Source of the DNA: Leptospira vanthielii serovar Holland str. Waz Holland = ATCC 700522
Lineage (GTDB): Bacteria > Spirochaetota > Leptospiria > Leptospirales > Leptospiraceae
Assembly: GCF_000332455.1 (NCBI RefSeq)
Contig: NZ_AOGY02000077.1
Location: 62,001-126,000, forward strand
Direction of reading: 5' to 3'
Length of the DNA: 64,000 nt
Part shown: positions 57,243 to 64,000 of the stretch, piece by piece
Layout of the letters: each line of letters opens with the position of its first letter
Position numbering within the stretch: position 1 is the first letter of the stretch
Position numbers and translations under genes: made by a program
Notes under the pieces: model-generated
The model's database searches: none
Told to the model about the DNA's origin: nothing
The model's input: only the letters and a program-made list of their open reading frames with translations

Positions 57243-59089
57243 TTTTTCCCCTTTTTCACTACAGTGATTCCAACTAACTTTTGTAGTTCGTTTAGGTTTT
57301 TGGGATAATTTGGATCTGTTTTTCTTCCAAGCACGGCATAGACCTTTTGGGCTTTGGATTTCCCTTTTAGTTCAATTTCTCCCATACTCAGTACATGGTA
57401 GTCGGATTTGACTTCTTGGTAAGTGGTCTCCGTTATGAGTATGTCTGTGTGGGTTTCTTTATTCAGCGATTCTACTCGGGAAGCAAGGTTAACCGAATCT
57501 CCAATCACAGTGTATTCCATTTTATCCGAACTTCCGATTTGTCCTGCAATGACAAAACCCGTATTAATCCCACATCCAATTTGAATGATTGGTTTTTTAA
57601 CGGTGCCTCTGCCTTTGTTAAACTCAATGAGTTTGTCGCGCATCCTAAGCGCAGCTTCTACTGTTAACTTTGCATGATGTTTAGTATCACGGAGTGCCCC
57701 CCAAGTAGCCATAATGGCGTCCCCGATAAATTTATCTACAGTCCCGCCTGTTTCTTGGACACACTTTACCATCTCTGTCATGTATTGGTTTAAAAATTCA
57801 ACAACCTCTTCTGGTTGTAGTTTTTCTGAAATTGCTGTAAAACTTCGAATGTCTGAGAAAAAGATGGTGCAATATTTTCTTTGTCCACCAAGAGATAGTT
57901 TCCCTTTGGCTGCAAGTTCTGCGATGTCTTGGTTGACAAATCGTCCAAAGGAATCTTTTAATTTTTCACGTTCTTCTAAACCACGTCCCATACTCACGAA
58001 CGATTTAGTAAGAGTTCCAATTTCATCATGAGTGGTAGCATGAAGTTCAATATGATAGTTCCCACGTCTAATTTCTTCCGAAGCATCGACTAATTTAAGT
58101 ATGGGTGTTGATAGAGATTTAGCAAAAATATAAACAACGATAAAAGAAAGAGCCAATGAAACAATCAATATGTAGACATTTCGTTTCTGAATGTTATTAA
58201 CTTCTTCAAAGATTTTTGCTTCTCTTACTTGTGAAATAACTCCTACACCACCTAGCCCCAGTTTTTTGAAAGATCCAAGGTAGGAAACACCATCTTTAGA
58301 TTCATAACGAAACTGCCCATTGTCTACAGTGGATTTTTTCATACGTTCCACAATAGGAAGATCATTGAGATTGATACCCGATAAAACTACTTTTGCATCT
58401 GGATGTGCCAACACACTTCCATCTTCACTAACGAGGAAAGTCTCAACTGGACCTGAAGTTTGAAATGCGTCTAACAAACTATCTAGTTTGACCAAAGTTA
58501 CAAGAATTGTATGTGTATCTTTAGATTCCGAAAGTGGAAAACTGAGACAGAGGATTGGATGACGAAAACGGGGACTTGCATTCCAAATGACAGTTGTACC
58601 ACCAAAGGATTTTTTTAGTTTTGGTTGGATATTACGAAGTAATTCTTTCACTTCTGATTTTTGATAATCATATTTTTGTAGAAATTCATCATTCAAAGTT
58701 TCAAATTTTGGATTTAAGCTCACATCGTAAGCTCCAATCAAAAGAAAGTTTTGATCTTCTTCAAACAACTCTTTGGCGATCGCATTGGCAGAGTTCGGGT
58801 TTCTTAGAATGGCAGATGCTGTGATGTGGACATCTTGTTTTATCGAATGTAAGTCCGATTTTACTTTTAAGGAGAGGATCTCGTTAATTTTGATATTATT
58901 TTCTTTTACTCGGACCTCACTATCCTTTCTGAAAAAATAGGAAGCAAGAAAGATGATGCCTGACATGGAAACAAGCAATACGACTGAGGTAATGAGAAGG
59001 AGTTTGTATCGAATTGGAAACTGCAATTCTCCATGAGGGAGGGAATCCTTGGACAAGAGGGTACGGAGTTTTAGCAATATCGTTTTCAT
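57239..59089 (-). CDS. Class III adenylate/guanylate cyclase with Cache-like sensor and HAMP
   Basis: 616 residues. Helix (about 29-52), extracytoplasmic dCache-type sensor (55-295), helix (about 300-322), HAMP, and a class III cyclase domain (about 410-590). Metal-binding Asp residues occur in FFSDIRSFTAIS and FIGDAIMATWG; the Lys in TVDKFIGD and the Asp in TVIGDSVNLASR favour ATP as substrate. It would make cAMP in response to an external ligand. It starts a three-gene unit with FecR and IPT-like genes, all overlapping by 4 bases. Confidence 0.9.
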   Translation of the reverse strand: MKTILLKLRTLLSKDSLPHGELQFPIRYKLLLITSVVLLVSMSGIIFLASYFFRKDSEVRVKENNIKINEILSLKVKSDLHSIKQDVHITASAILRNPNSANAIAKELFEEDQNFLLIGAYDVSLNPKFETLNDEFLQKYDYQKSEVKELLRNIQPKLKKSFGGTTVIWNASPRFRHPILCLSFPLSESKDTHTILVTLVKLDSLLDAFQTSGPVETFLVSEDGSVLAHPDAKVVLSGINLNDLPIVERMKKSTVDNGQFRYESKDGVSYLGSFKKLGLGGVGVISQVREAKIFEEVNNIQKRNVYILIVSLALSFIVVYIFAKSLSTPILKLVDASEEIRRGNYHIELHATTHDEIGTLTKSFVSMGRGLEEREKLKDSFGRFVNQDIAELAAKGKLSLGGQRKYCTIFFSDIRSFTAISEKLQPEEVVEFLNQYMTEMVKCVQETGGTVDKFIGDAIMATWGALRDTKHHAKLTVEAALRMRDKLIEFNKGRGTVKKPIIQIGCGINTGFVIAGQIGSSDKMEYTVIGDSVNLASRVESLNKETHTDILITETTYQEVKSDYHVLSMGEIELKGKSKAQKVYAVLGRKTDPNYPKNLNELQKLVGITVVKKGKK

Positions 59090-59093
59090 ATCA

Positions 59094-59109
59094 TTGGTAC
59101 TTTTACCAA
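59094..59109 (-). repeat. Short inverted repeat just upstream of the cyclase start
   Basis: TTGGTA, four bases, TACCAA. It lies 5 bases ahead of the cyclase ATG, covering the ribosome-site position, so it may regulate translation or be an operator. The 78-base gap shows no clear promoter. Confidence 0.4.
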
Positions 59110-59167
59110 CTTCACAAAAAACGGTGCTAAAAAAAAAGTAAAATTGAAAGGGGAAACTAATTTTTTA

Positions 59168-60475
59168 CTAAGGGCAAGTCAAATCAACGTTATACGTCTG
59201 CCGGAAAGGGTAATCTGGGATATTAAATGTAGTCTCCCGTACTACAGTGTCAGGAAATCCGTCCTGTTTCACGAGATCCCCTAAACAAACAGCCTTATAA
59301 GTCCCTGGGTTTAGATACTTTATTTTTGCCCCCTGTTTTGCAGGTGTTGCCGCAAGAGGCAAAACGTTTACAAAATCAGATTCTTGTTCTCTAAATATCC
59401 CATAGTAGTGTAACAAGGAATTTCCACCGCCCGAGATGGTTAAACTAGACGCAGTTTCAGGATAGATGATCCGAGCCCTTGTCAATAAATTGCCGCCTGC
59501 ATCACCCTCCCCTTTATGGTCATAAAAAATATCGCTGATCCCCACATAGGTTACAGTTGTCGCACGGCTCGTAACATACGAATGTAACATTAAATTTTCT
59601 TTTAAGTTAACTCTCACTTCCAAGATATAGGGGTCAAACCCATCTCGGATCTGCATATCCGATTGAACCGATTGGCTAGCAAGTTGGGTGTAGAGAGCCG
59701 GGAACATTTTGGGAACAATTGTACTTTTGGCGGATGTTGAAGTTCCCGCCACGTAGTTGTTACGTGGTACAATATTCAGGCCATTGATAATTGGTCTATT
59801 GTCAAATCGACCAGAAACAGGTGCTCCTCCGTCCAGAGCGTATCCAGTCACAAGAGAGCGAAAGTAGATGGCAGCATAGTAATACTCGCGTCCAAACCAG
59901 GCCCTACCTGCTGAAAAGGAAGATTCCCAACCTACAGTTTCTGCGGAAGGGTCGTTGGACGGAAATTGTGCTCCGACCCCATTAAAAAAATCAGAGGCTT
60001 TTATAATTCCATCACTTTCTGTACAAGTATTATTATCAAATGAGTAAGTGACCGTACAAAATACTTGTCTGTTCGGCGCAATGTAGTCCCAGAATTTATT
60101 TGAATCTACTGTATCACGAATTTGAGTGAGGTCATTTAATCCTTTTACGTATTTGCTGGAAATTCGCACTTCCCCAATATCCAAAAAGATGGGTAGGCTT
60201 CCTACTTTGGGTTGGTTGACCAAGGTCATGGTGGGATCAAGTCCTGCCCCTTGAGAATCGACATACAAATCCCCGGTTCCATTGTTGAGTTCCGCCCAAT
60301 CAAGTGGACTATCCGTTGCATAAGTTCCTTTCAACAGTAATAACATTCTGTTGTTAAAGAGTGTGGAAATAACCGGAAGATTTGATTCATCGCCTAAATC
60401 TAGTTTAGTTTTACAATCGATAAGAACCAGAACATTGATAAATAAAAACAAAACACGTAGATAGATTGAATTCAT
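59168..60475 (-). CDS. Lipoprotein of unknown function
   Basis: 435 residues. Signal MNSIYLRVLFLFINVLVLIDC with Cys21 as lipidation site. The mature protein is beta-rich with several aromatic segments (REYYYAAIYFRSLVTG, TYVGISDIFYDHKGEG) and four Cys. It overlaps the upstream outer-membrane gene by 1 base (TAATG). No family recognised; surface-lipoprotein partner of the barrel is a guess. Confidence 0.75.
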   Translation of the reverse strand: MNSIYLRVLFLFINVLVLIDCKTKLDLGDESNLPVISTLFNNRMLLLLKGTYATDSPLDWAELNNGTGDLYVDSQGAGLDPTMTLVNQPKVGSLPIFLDIGEVRISSKYVKGLNDLTQIRDTVDSNKFWDYIAPNRQVFCTVTYSFDNNTCTESDGIIKASDFFNGVGAQFPSNDPSAETVGWESSFSAGRAWFGREYYYAAIYFRSLVTGYALDGGAPVSGRFDNRPIINGLNIVPRNNYVAGTSTSAKSTIVPKMFPALYTQLASQSVQSDMQIRDGFDPYILEVRVNLKENLMLHSYVTSRATTVTYVGISDIFYDHKGEGDAGGNLLTRARIIYPETASSLTISGGGNSLLHYYGIFREQESDFVNVLPLAATPAKQGAKIKYLNPGTYKAVCLGDLVKQDGFPDTVVRETTFNIPDYPFRQTYNVDLTCP

Positions 60476-61113
60476 TAAAACAAAACTCCTACTGTTAGAC
60501 CGAAATAGAAAAAATCTACGTTCTGCAAAGTGTAATTGGCCGGGTTTTGTAACCTTGGATCATCATAAGGACTAGAAAGTGGGTATCTGTATTGATTGGG
60601 AACACCCATTTGTGTTTCAAAGATCTTATGATAATCCAATCTAACACCAATGCGAATTCTCCGACCAGCAATAAAACTCGCTTCTAACCCGGCATAGGCG
60701 GATGGATCCCAACGAGCCGTATCAGCAGGACGAGCGACTACATAAGCGGACCCGCCTCCACCTTTGATAAAAAATTGGATAGGAAGTTCTACTGGAATTT
60801 TATAGGCAAGAGCGGCATAGAGTGGGATCGCAGTGAGTGCCCGTTCTGATCTTGATAAAAACACGGCATAAGATCCACCCACTTCTGTATAAAAAATCCA
60901 AGGCCAAGGCATTCTCGCATAGAACCCACCTCCAAGTGTAGTTTCTAATACGCGAACAGTGGGAGTTCCTGGCATGGGGTTTGCCGCACCGACCCAGCCC
61001 CCGATTTCATACCGGCGTTTGTTGTATTCTTCTAGAGTTTGTGCGGAAAGAAGTCCAGAAAAAAGAGTAATTGCAAGAAAAAGGCTAAGGAAGAGTGATT
61101 TTATACAATTCAT
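60475..61113 (-). CDS. Outer-membrane beta-barrel-like protein
   Basis: 212 residues from the ATG at 61113 (MNCIKSLFLSLFLAITL), with a signal peptide ending near LLSAQ. Amphipathic strands (YEIGGWVGAANP, GGGFYARMPWPWIFYTEVGG, IGVRLDYHKIF) and a terminal FYFGLTVGVLF suggest a small outer-membrane barrel. Earlier starts would extend into truA; the 29-base overlap with truA at the chosen start is acceptable. Substrate or role unknown. Confidence 0.72.
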   Translation of the reverse strand: MNCIKSLFLSLFLAITLFSGLLSAQTLEEYNKRRYEIGGWVGAANPMPGTPTVRVLETTLGGGFYARMPWPWIFYTEVGGSYAVFLSRSERALTAIPLYAALAYKIPVELPIQFFIKGGGGSAYVVARPADTARWDPSAYAGLEASFIAGRRIRIGVRLDYHKIFETQMGVPNQYRYPLSSPYDDPRLQNPANYTLQNVDFFYFGLTVGVLF

Positions 61114-61879
61114 GAATTTCCGGATAATCTTCGTAATATGCGCGGACAAAATAGAGACCATCCGGCGGGAGCGTGATTCCTGCAGTCGAACGGTTCTTCT
61201 CTTCCAAAATGGAGCCGATGGATCTAGATTTCCAACGTCCCTTTCCAATGTCTAGTAAAGTTCCTACCGTAATACGAACCATATTGTGCATAAATCCATT
61301 GGCGCGGATTCGGACTTGGATCCAATCTGATGTCAATCGTTCCAAACGAATGTCAAAAATCTTCCTAATGGAGCGTTTGCCCGCCATTGACTTTGCTTTT
61401 GTGAGTGATCGAAAGTCTTTTTCCCCAATAAGGTTCGTGAGTTGGTTTTCCACAAAATCCCAATCTACAGGGTGTTTCTCCCAGTAGGCCCTGCCTTCCA
61501 CAAAGCTACTTTCATATTTGCTGTAATAGATTTTGTAGATATATTCTCGGCCAGTACAACTGAACCGGGAATGGAAGTCGATTGGTACTTCGACAATATT
61601 TTTTACCGAAACTCCTCGTTTGGTAAGAGCATTCACGGACACTAGGAATTTGTGGAAGTTGGGAATGGGAAATTCTGTTTTAAAATTACACACCATACCC
61701 AAAGCATGAACACCAGTATCTGTTCTACCAGCAACTGACAATCGTGATGCGGGATTTTTCCTTAAGATAATGGAAAGGGCAGATTCAATGGAGGACTGGA
61801 CCGTAGGAATGTCTTTTTGTTTCTGCCAACCGTAAAAATGAGTACCGTCGTATTCGACGAGAAGTGCGTAGTTGGGCAA
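61085..61879 (-). CDS. truA: tRNA pseudouridine synthase A
   Basis: 264 residues from a TTG at 61879, giving LPNYALLVEYDGTHFYGWQK, the usual TruA start, and placed 4 bases after the DUF2225 stop. ATG starts at 61918 and 61930 would overlap that gene by 35-47 bases. The catalytic Asp54 in AGRTDTGVHALG is intact. TruA makes pseudouridine at tRNA positions 38-40. Confidence 0.92.
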   Translation of the reverse strand: MPNYALLVEYDGTHFYGWQKQKDIPTVQSSIESALSIILRKNPASRLSVAGRTDTGVHALGMVCNFKTEFPIPNFHKFLVSVNALTKRGVSVKNIVEVPIDFHSRFSCTGREYIYKIYYSKYESSFVEGRAYWEKHPVDWDFVENQLTNLIGEKDFRSLTKAKSMAGKRSIRKIFDIRLERLTSDWIQVRIRANGFMHNMVRITVGTLLDIGKGRWKSRSIGSILEEKNRSTAGITLPPDGLYFVRAYYEDYPEIHELYKITLP

Positions 61880-61883
61880 ACCC

Positions 61884-62762
61884 TTACTTCTCGCCTCCCA
61901 TTGCTTCAAGGATGGCATTGTATTCGTCATACAACTCGCGAGTCATTTCCACAATAGGACCTGGTTTTCCTTTAGAAGCCTTTCCTGAACCGTATAATCT
62001 TGCTAGAGTTCGTTTGGCGCGTGATAAAAGCAAAACTTGATCTTCTGGTTTGGGAGCCAATTGGTCTTTGAATTTTTTGGTAAGAAATGCGTTGAGATAA
62101 ATTACACCATCAAATCCCCAGTTGTTATCGGTATCGGGCCCGAGCATTCCCGCAGCCTGGTCTACAGGTTCGTTTCCATTTTGCATGAGCTCTAAGGTAT
62201 ATCCGTAGATAACAGCTGCTTTTTGGTAGAGAAAATCTCTGATTTTATCATATCCAATGTGTGGAAATTCTTCATGCAAATCGGAAAAATACCAAGCACC
62301 ACGAATGGCACAAACAGCCTTTTTAGGAGTAGGGGAAACACTCGCACCACGGAGTTGGTAACAATCAATCCCAAGTAAGTAAGAAGCAGCACCTAACACA
62401 ATTTGACGGTCTCCAGTAAAATCAAGGGGACCTAGAATTTTTTCTATATAACTTCTGCGAGAGTCCGTGGCCATGCGGATGGCTTCGTTGTCGGCTGGGT
62501 TTAGTGCACTCCAATCTTTGGGAAAAGAAGAGTATAAACAACGCGGACAAACGGACATGACATAATCCAGAGGACTGACACGACCGAATTTTCTATTTTT
62601 TTCATATAAACGACGTAAATCTTGTGCCAACTTCCCGGCAATGAGTCTTCCCCCCCCTTGGAACATTTGTTCCTTTTGGTGATTTTCATCACAAATTGGG
62701 CAGACTGTGGACTCTTTGGCGCGAAAAGATACTTTTTTGGACTGGGCTGCAGCTAGGGACAT
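61884..62762 (-). CDS. DUF2225-family protein
   Basis: 292 residues, cytoplasmic. An N-terminal zinc-ribbon-like part with CPICDENHQKEQMF and VCPRCLYSSFPKDW is followed by a helical C-terminal half, matching DUF2225. Role unknown; family members are common in spirochaetes and Firmicutes. A run of eight G in the coding strand (62650-62657) encodes FQGGGR and is in frame. The gene leads the truA/barrel/lipoprotein cluster. Confidence 0.82.
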   Translation of the reverse strand: MSLAAAQSKKVSFRAKESTVCPICDENHQKEQMFQGGGRLIAGKLAQDLRRLYEKNRKFGRVSPLDYVMSVCPRCLYSSFPKDWSALNPADNEAIRMATDSRRSYIEKILGPLDFTGDRQIVLGAASYLLGIDCYQLRGASVSPTPKKAVCAIRGAWYFSDLHEEFPHIGYDKIRDFLYQKAAVIYGYTLELMQNGNEPVDQAAGMLGPDTDNNWGFDGVIYLNAFLTKKFKDQLAPKPEDQVLLLSRAKRTLARLYGSGKASKGKPGPIVEMTRELYDEYNAILEAMGGEK

Positions 62763-62804
62763 AGGAAAAATCTAGGAAAAGGCTCAATTTTAAAATACAA
62801 TCTG

Positions 62805-62832
62805 TCAATCCAATATCAGAAATCTCCGATAA
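62805..62832 (+). promoter_or_regulatory. Sigma-28-like promoter upstream of the probable fcpA
   Basis: TCAA, 16 bases, TCCGATAA (62825-62832) resembles the flagellar sigma-28 pattern TAAA-N15-GCCGATAA: seven of eight -10 bases match. It lies about 65-70 bases ahead of the start. Confidence 0.45.
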
Positions 62833-62898
62833 TACTCACAGGGGCCACCCCGAAATTACTTGTAAGATTCTTCGAAGGAAGGAAAGTACGGAAACGGA

Positions 62899-64000
62899 AT
62901 GAACGGCAGAGCAATGAAACAATCCCTTCTTATTCTCATGACGAGTCTCGTGATGCAGACACCTATGTTTGCAGAATCGGTCTCTAGTAAATCATACCAC
63001 AAACGAATTGAACTTTTGACTTACCTACGTGAGTTAGAACCAATTGTAAAAAATTTCCGTGGTGAAGATCCCGAAGGAAAACCTGCGGAATTAAATGCAC
63101 CAGAAGGGAAAGAAGGCTTTCGTATGAAGAAATACAACGAAGCCAAACGAATCTACCAAGAAGGTTTGCAATACCACTTCGAAGGTAATTTCCCATCGGC
63201 TTACCAACGATTTCTCGAATGCCAATTGGGAATCGAAAAGATAACCGAAGAAATTTCACAACTCTACATCTTACGTGCAGAAGAGATGATGAAAACGGCT
63301 ATGGAAAGAAAAAATCCAAACAATCCTATGGATAAAGCTCTCCTTGATATTTCCATCGAATATGGAAAAGGTTCTTACTTCCGTCAAGATGTAATGGACA
63401 TTCCAAGAGAAGCTCCTTATTCACGCCGTATGTACGATCCAAAAGAGGCTCACTATAGTTATAACAAATATGATATTGAGAAAAACTTGGAGTTGGGATA
63501 CAAACACTTGGGTCTTGCGAAAGAAGCAAGGGCGACTGCTTTAAGAGTAGAAAAGAATTTGGAAAAACACCAAAAACTACAACCATCTCATAGAAAGTAT
63601 CGTATTGATTTGTATTTTGGTGCCATCAACCTCGGTCGTGATTCGAAAGCAAATGCGATTAATATCTATAAGTTGAAGTATCCGTATGACAACTATTACC
63701 TGAACAATTCACAAGCAAAATCAGAGCCATCTAAAGATGAAAATGGTGTCGCTGTGGAAGGCCAACCTGTTAAAGTTGATGGTGTTACTTATGATTTTTC
63801 AAAAAATCCTTATGTAAAATATGATCACCGCATCCAAGCCATGTTTGATGTTCGTGTTCCCGAAGACTACCGAGTGGATCATGCTGATGTGAGAGGTCGA
63901 GTGTATGATTTGGATTCCAACAATATGGTGTTCATGAAATACGACCAGGAACGTAAAAAAGCATTGAATGTCCCAACAAAACCTGCCGCTGGAGCCACAT
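62899..64000 (+). CDS. fcpA: Probable flagellar coiling protein FcpA (3' end outside window)
   Basis: 367 codons are visible and open to the window end. An ATG at 62899 or 62914 gives MNGRAMKQSLLILMTS with signal peptide ending near MFAES. The mature part is mainly alpha-helical with TPR-like character (YNEAKRIYQEGLQYHFEGNF), rich in Lys and Tyr, then a C-terminal DVRVPEDYRVDHADVRGRVY region. This resembles FcpA, the flagellar sheath protein that gives leptospiral filaments their coiled shape, as I remember it. Supporting this, a sigma-28-like promoter lies upstream. Identity should be treated as probable. Confidence 0.6.
   Translation, partial: MNGRAMKQSLLILMTSLVMQTPMFAESVSSKSYHKRIELLTYLRELEPIVKNFRGEDPEGKPAELNAPEGKEGFRMKKYNEAKRIYQEGLQYHFEGNFPSAYQRFLECQLGIEKITEEISQLYILRAEEMMKTAMERKNPNNPMDKALLDISIEYGKGSYFRQDVMDIPREAPYSRRMYDPKEAHYSYNKYDIEKNLELGYKHLGLAKEARATALRVEKNLEKHQKLQPSHRKYRIDLYFGAINLGRDSKANAINIYKLKYPYDNYYLNNSQAKSEPSKDENGVAVEGQPVKVDGVTYDFSKNPYVKYDHRIQAMFDVRVPEDYRVDHADVRGRVYDLDSNNMVFMKYDQERKKALNVPTKPAAGAT

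Overview
The window is a 64 kb chromosomal segment from a Leptospira, most likely a saprophytic species close to L. biflexa. This is inferred from gene content, not from a database search. Pointers are Leptospira-style lipoprotein signals (hydrophobic stretch ending in x-x-x-C), a probable flagellar coiling protein FcpA at the right edge, an MBOAT/DUF1574 pair, many SpoIIE/STAS/cyclase signalling genes, moderate AT richness and frequent TTG/GTG starts. There are no rRNA genes, insertion sequences, prophages or CRISPR arrays; one tRNA gene (Val, UAC) is present.

Left part (1-15.5 kb): a poly-gamma-glutamate operon on the minus strand (pgsB, pgsC and a pgsW-like gene cut by the window edge); a SpoIIE-type phosphatase with TPRs facing a STAS protein; a tandem-domain serine hydrolase whose first domain has lost its active site; gpmI; a TonB-dependent receptor plus beta-propeller lipoprotein separated by a 63-bp tandem repeat array; a PfkB-type adenosine kinase; and a histidine kinase with a response regulator frameshifted in a G7 tract.

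Middle (15.5-36.6 kb): a Gld-like ABC transporter operon (ATPase, permease, GldG-like, auxiliary protein) followed by a membrane protein, mpl and pheS; a minus-strand operon of three unknown genes and a thiolase-like protein lacking catalytic residues; rpsT with promoter and terminator; tRNA-Val; then a tightly packed operon glmM-glmS-GlmU-like-MEST-like hydrolase-acyl-CoA carboxylase beta, ending near a second STAS gene; a DJ-1/PfpI protein; and an HtrA protease leading into ruvB and a TonB-like protein.

Right part (36.6-64 kb): small envelope proteins, a second serine hydrolase lipoprotein, SufE, a 59-residue zinc-ribbon protein, an RsmD-like methyltransferase, a penicillin-binding protein 1C, a thioesterase/SpoIIE phosphatase/LptF-G-type permease operon, a DprE1/DprE2-like pair, a NYN-domain protein, MBOAT plus DUF1574, a signalling operon of adenylate cyclase, FecR-domain protein and IPT-like protein, a lipoprotein/outer-membrane-barrel/truA/DUF2225 cluster, and the probable fcpA behind a sigma-28-like promoter.

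Most genes are ordinary housekeeping or envelope genes of the genus. The most unusual items are the 63-bp repeat array between receptor and lipoprotein genes, the G7 frameshift in the response regulator, the catalytically degenerate hydrolase and thiolase domains, the cyclase-FecR operon, the DprE1/E2-like pair, and the operon of unknown overlapping genes at 24.7-26.9 kb. No clearly new defence or mobile system is visible.
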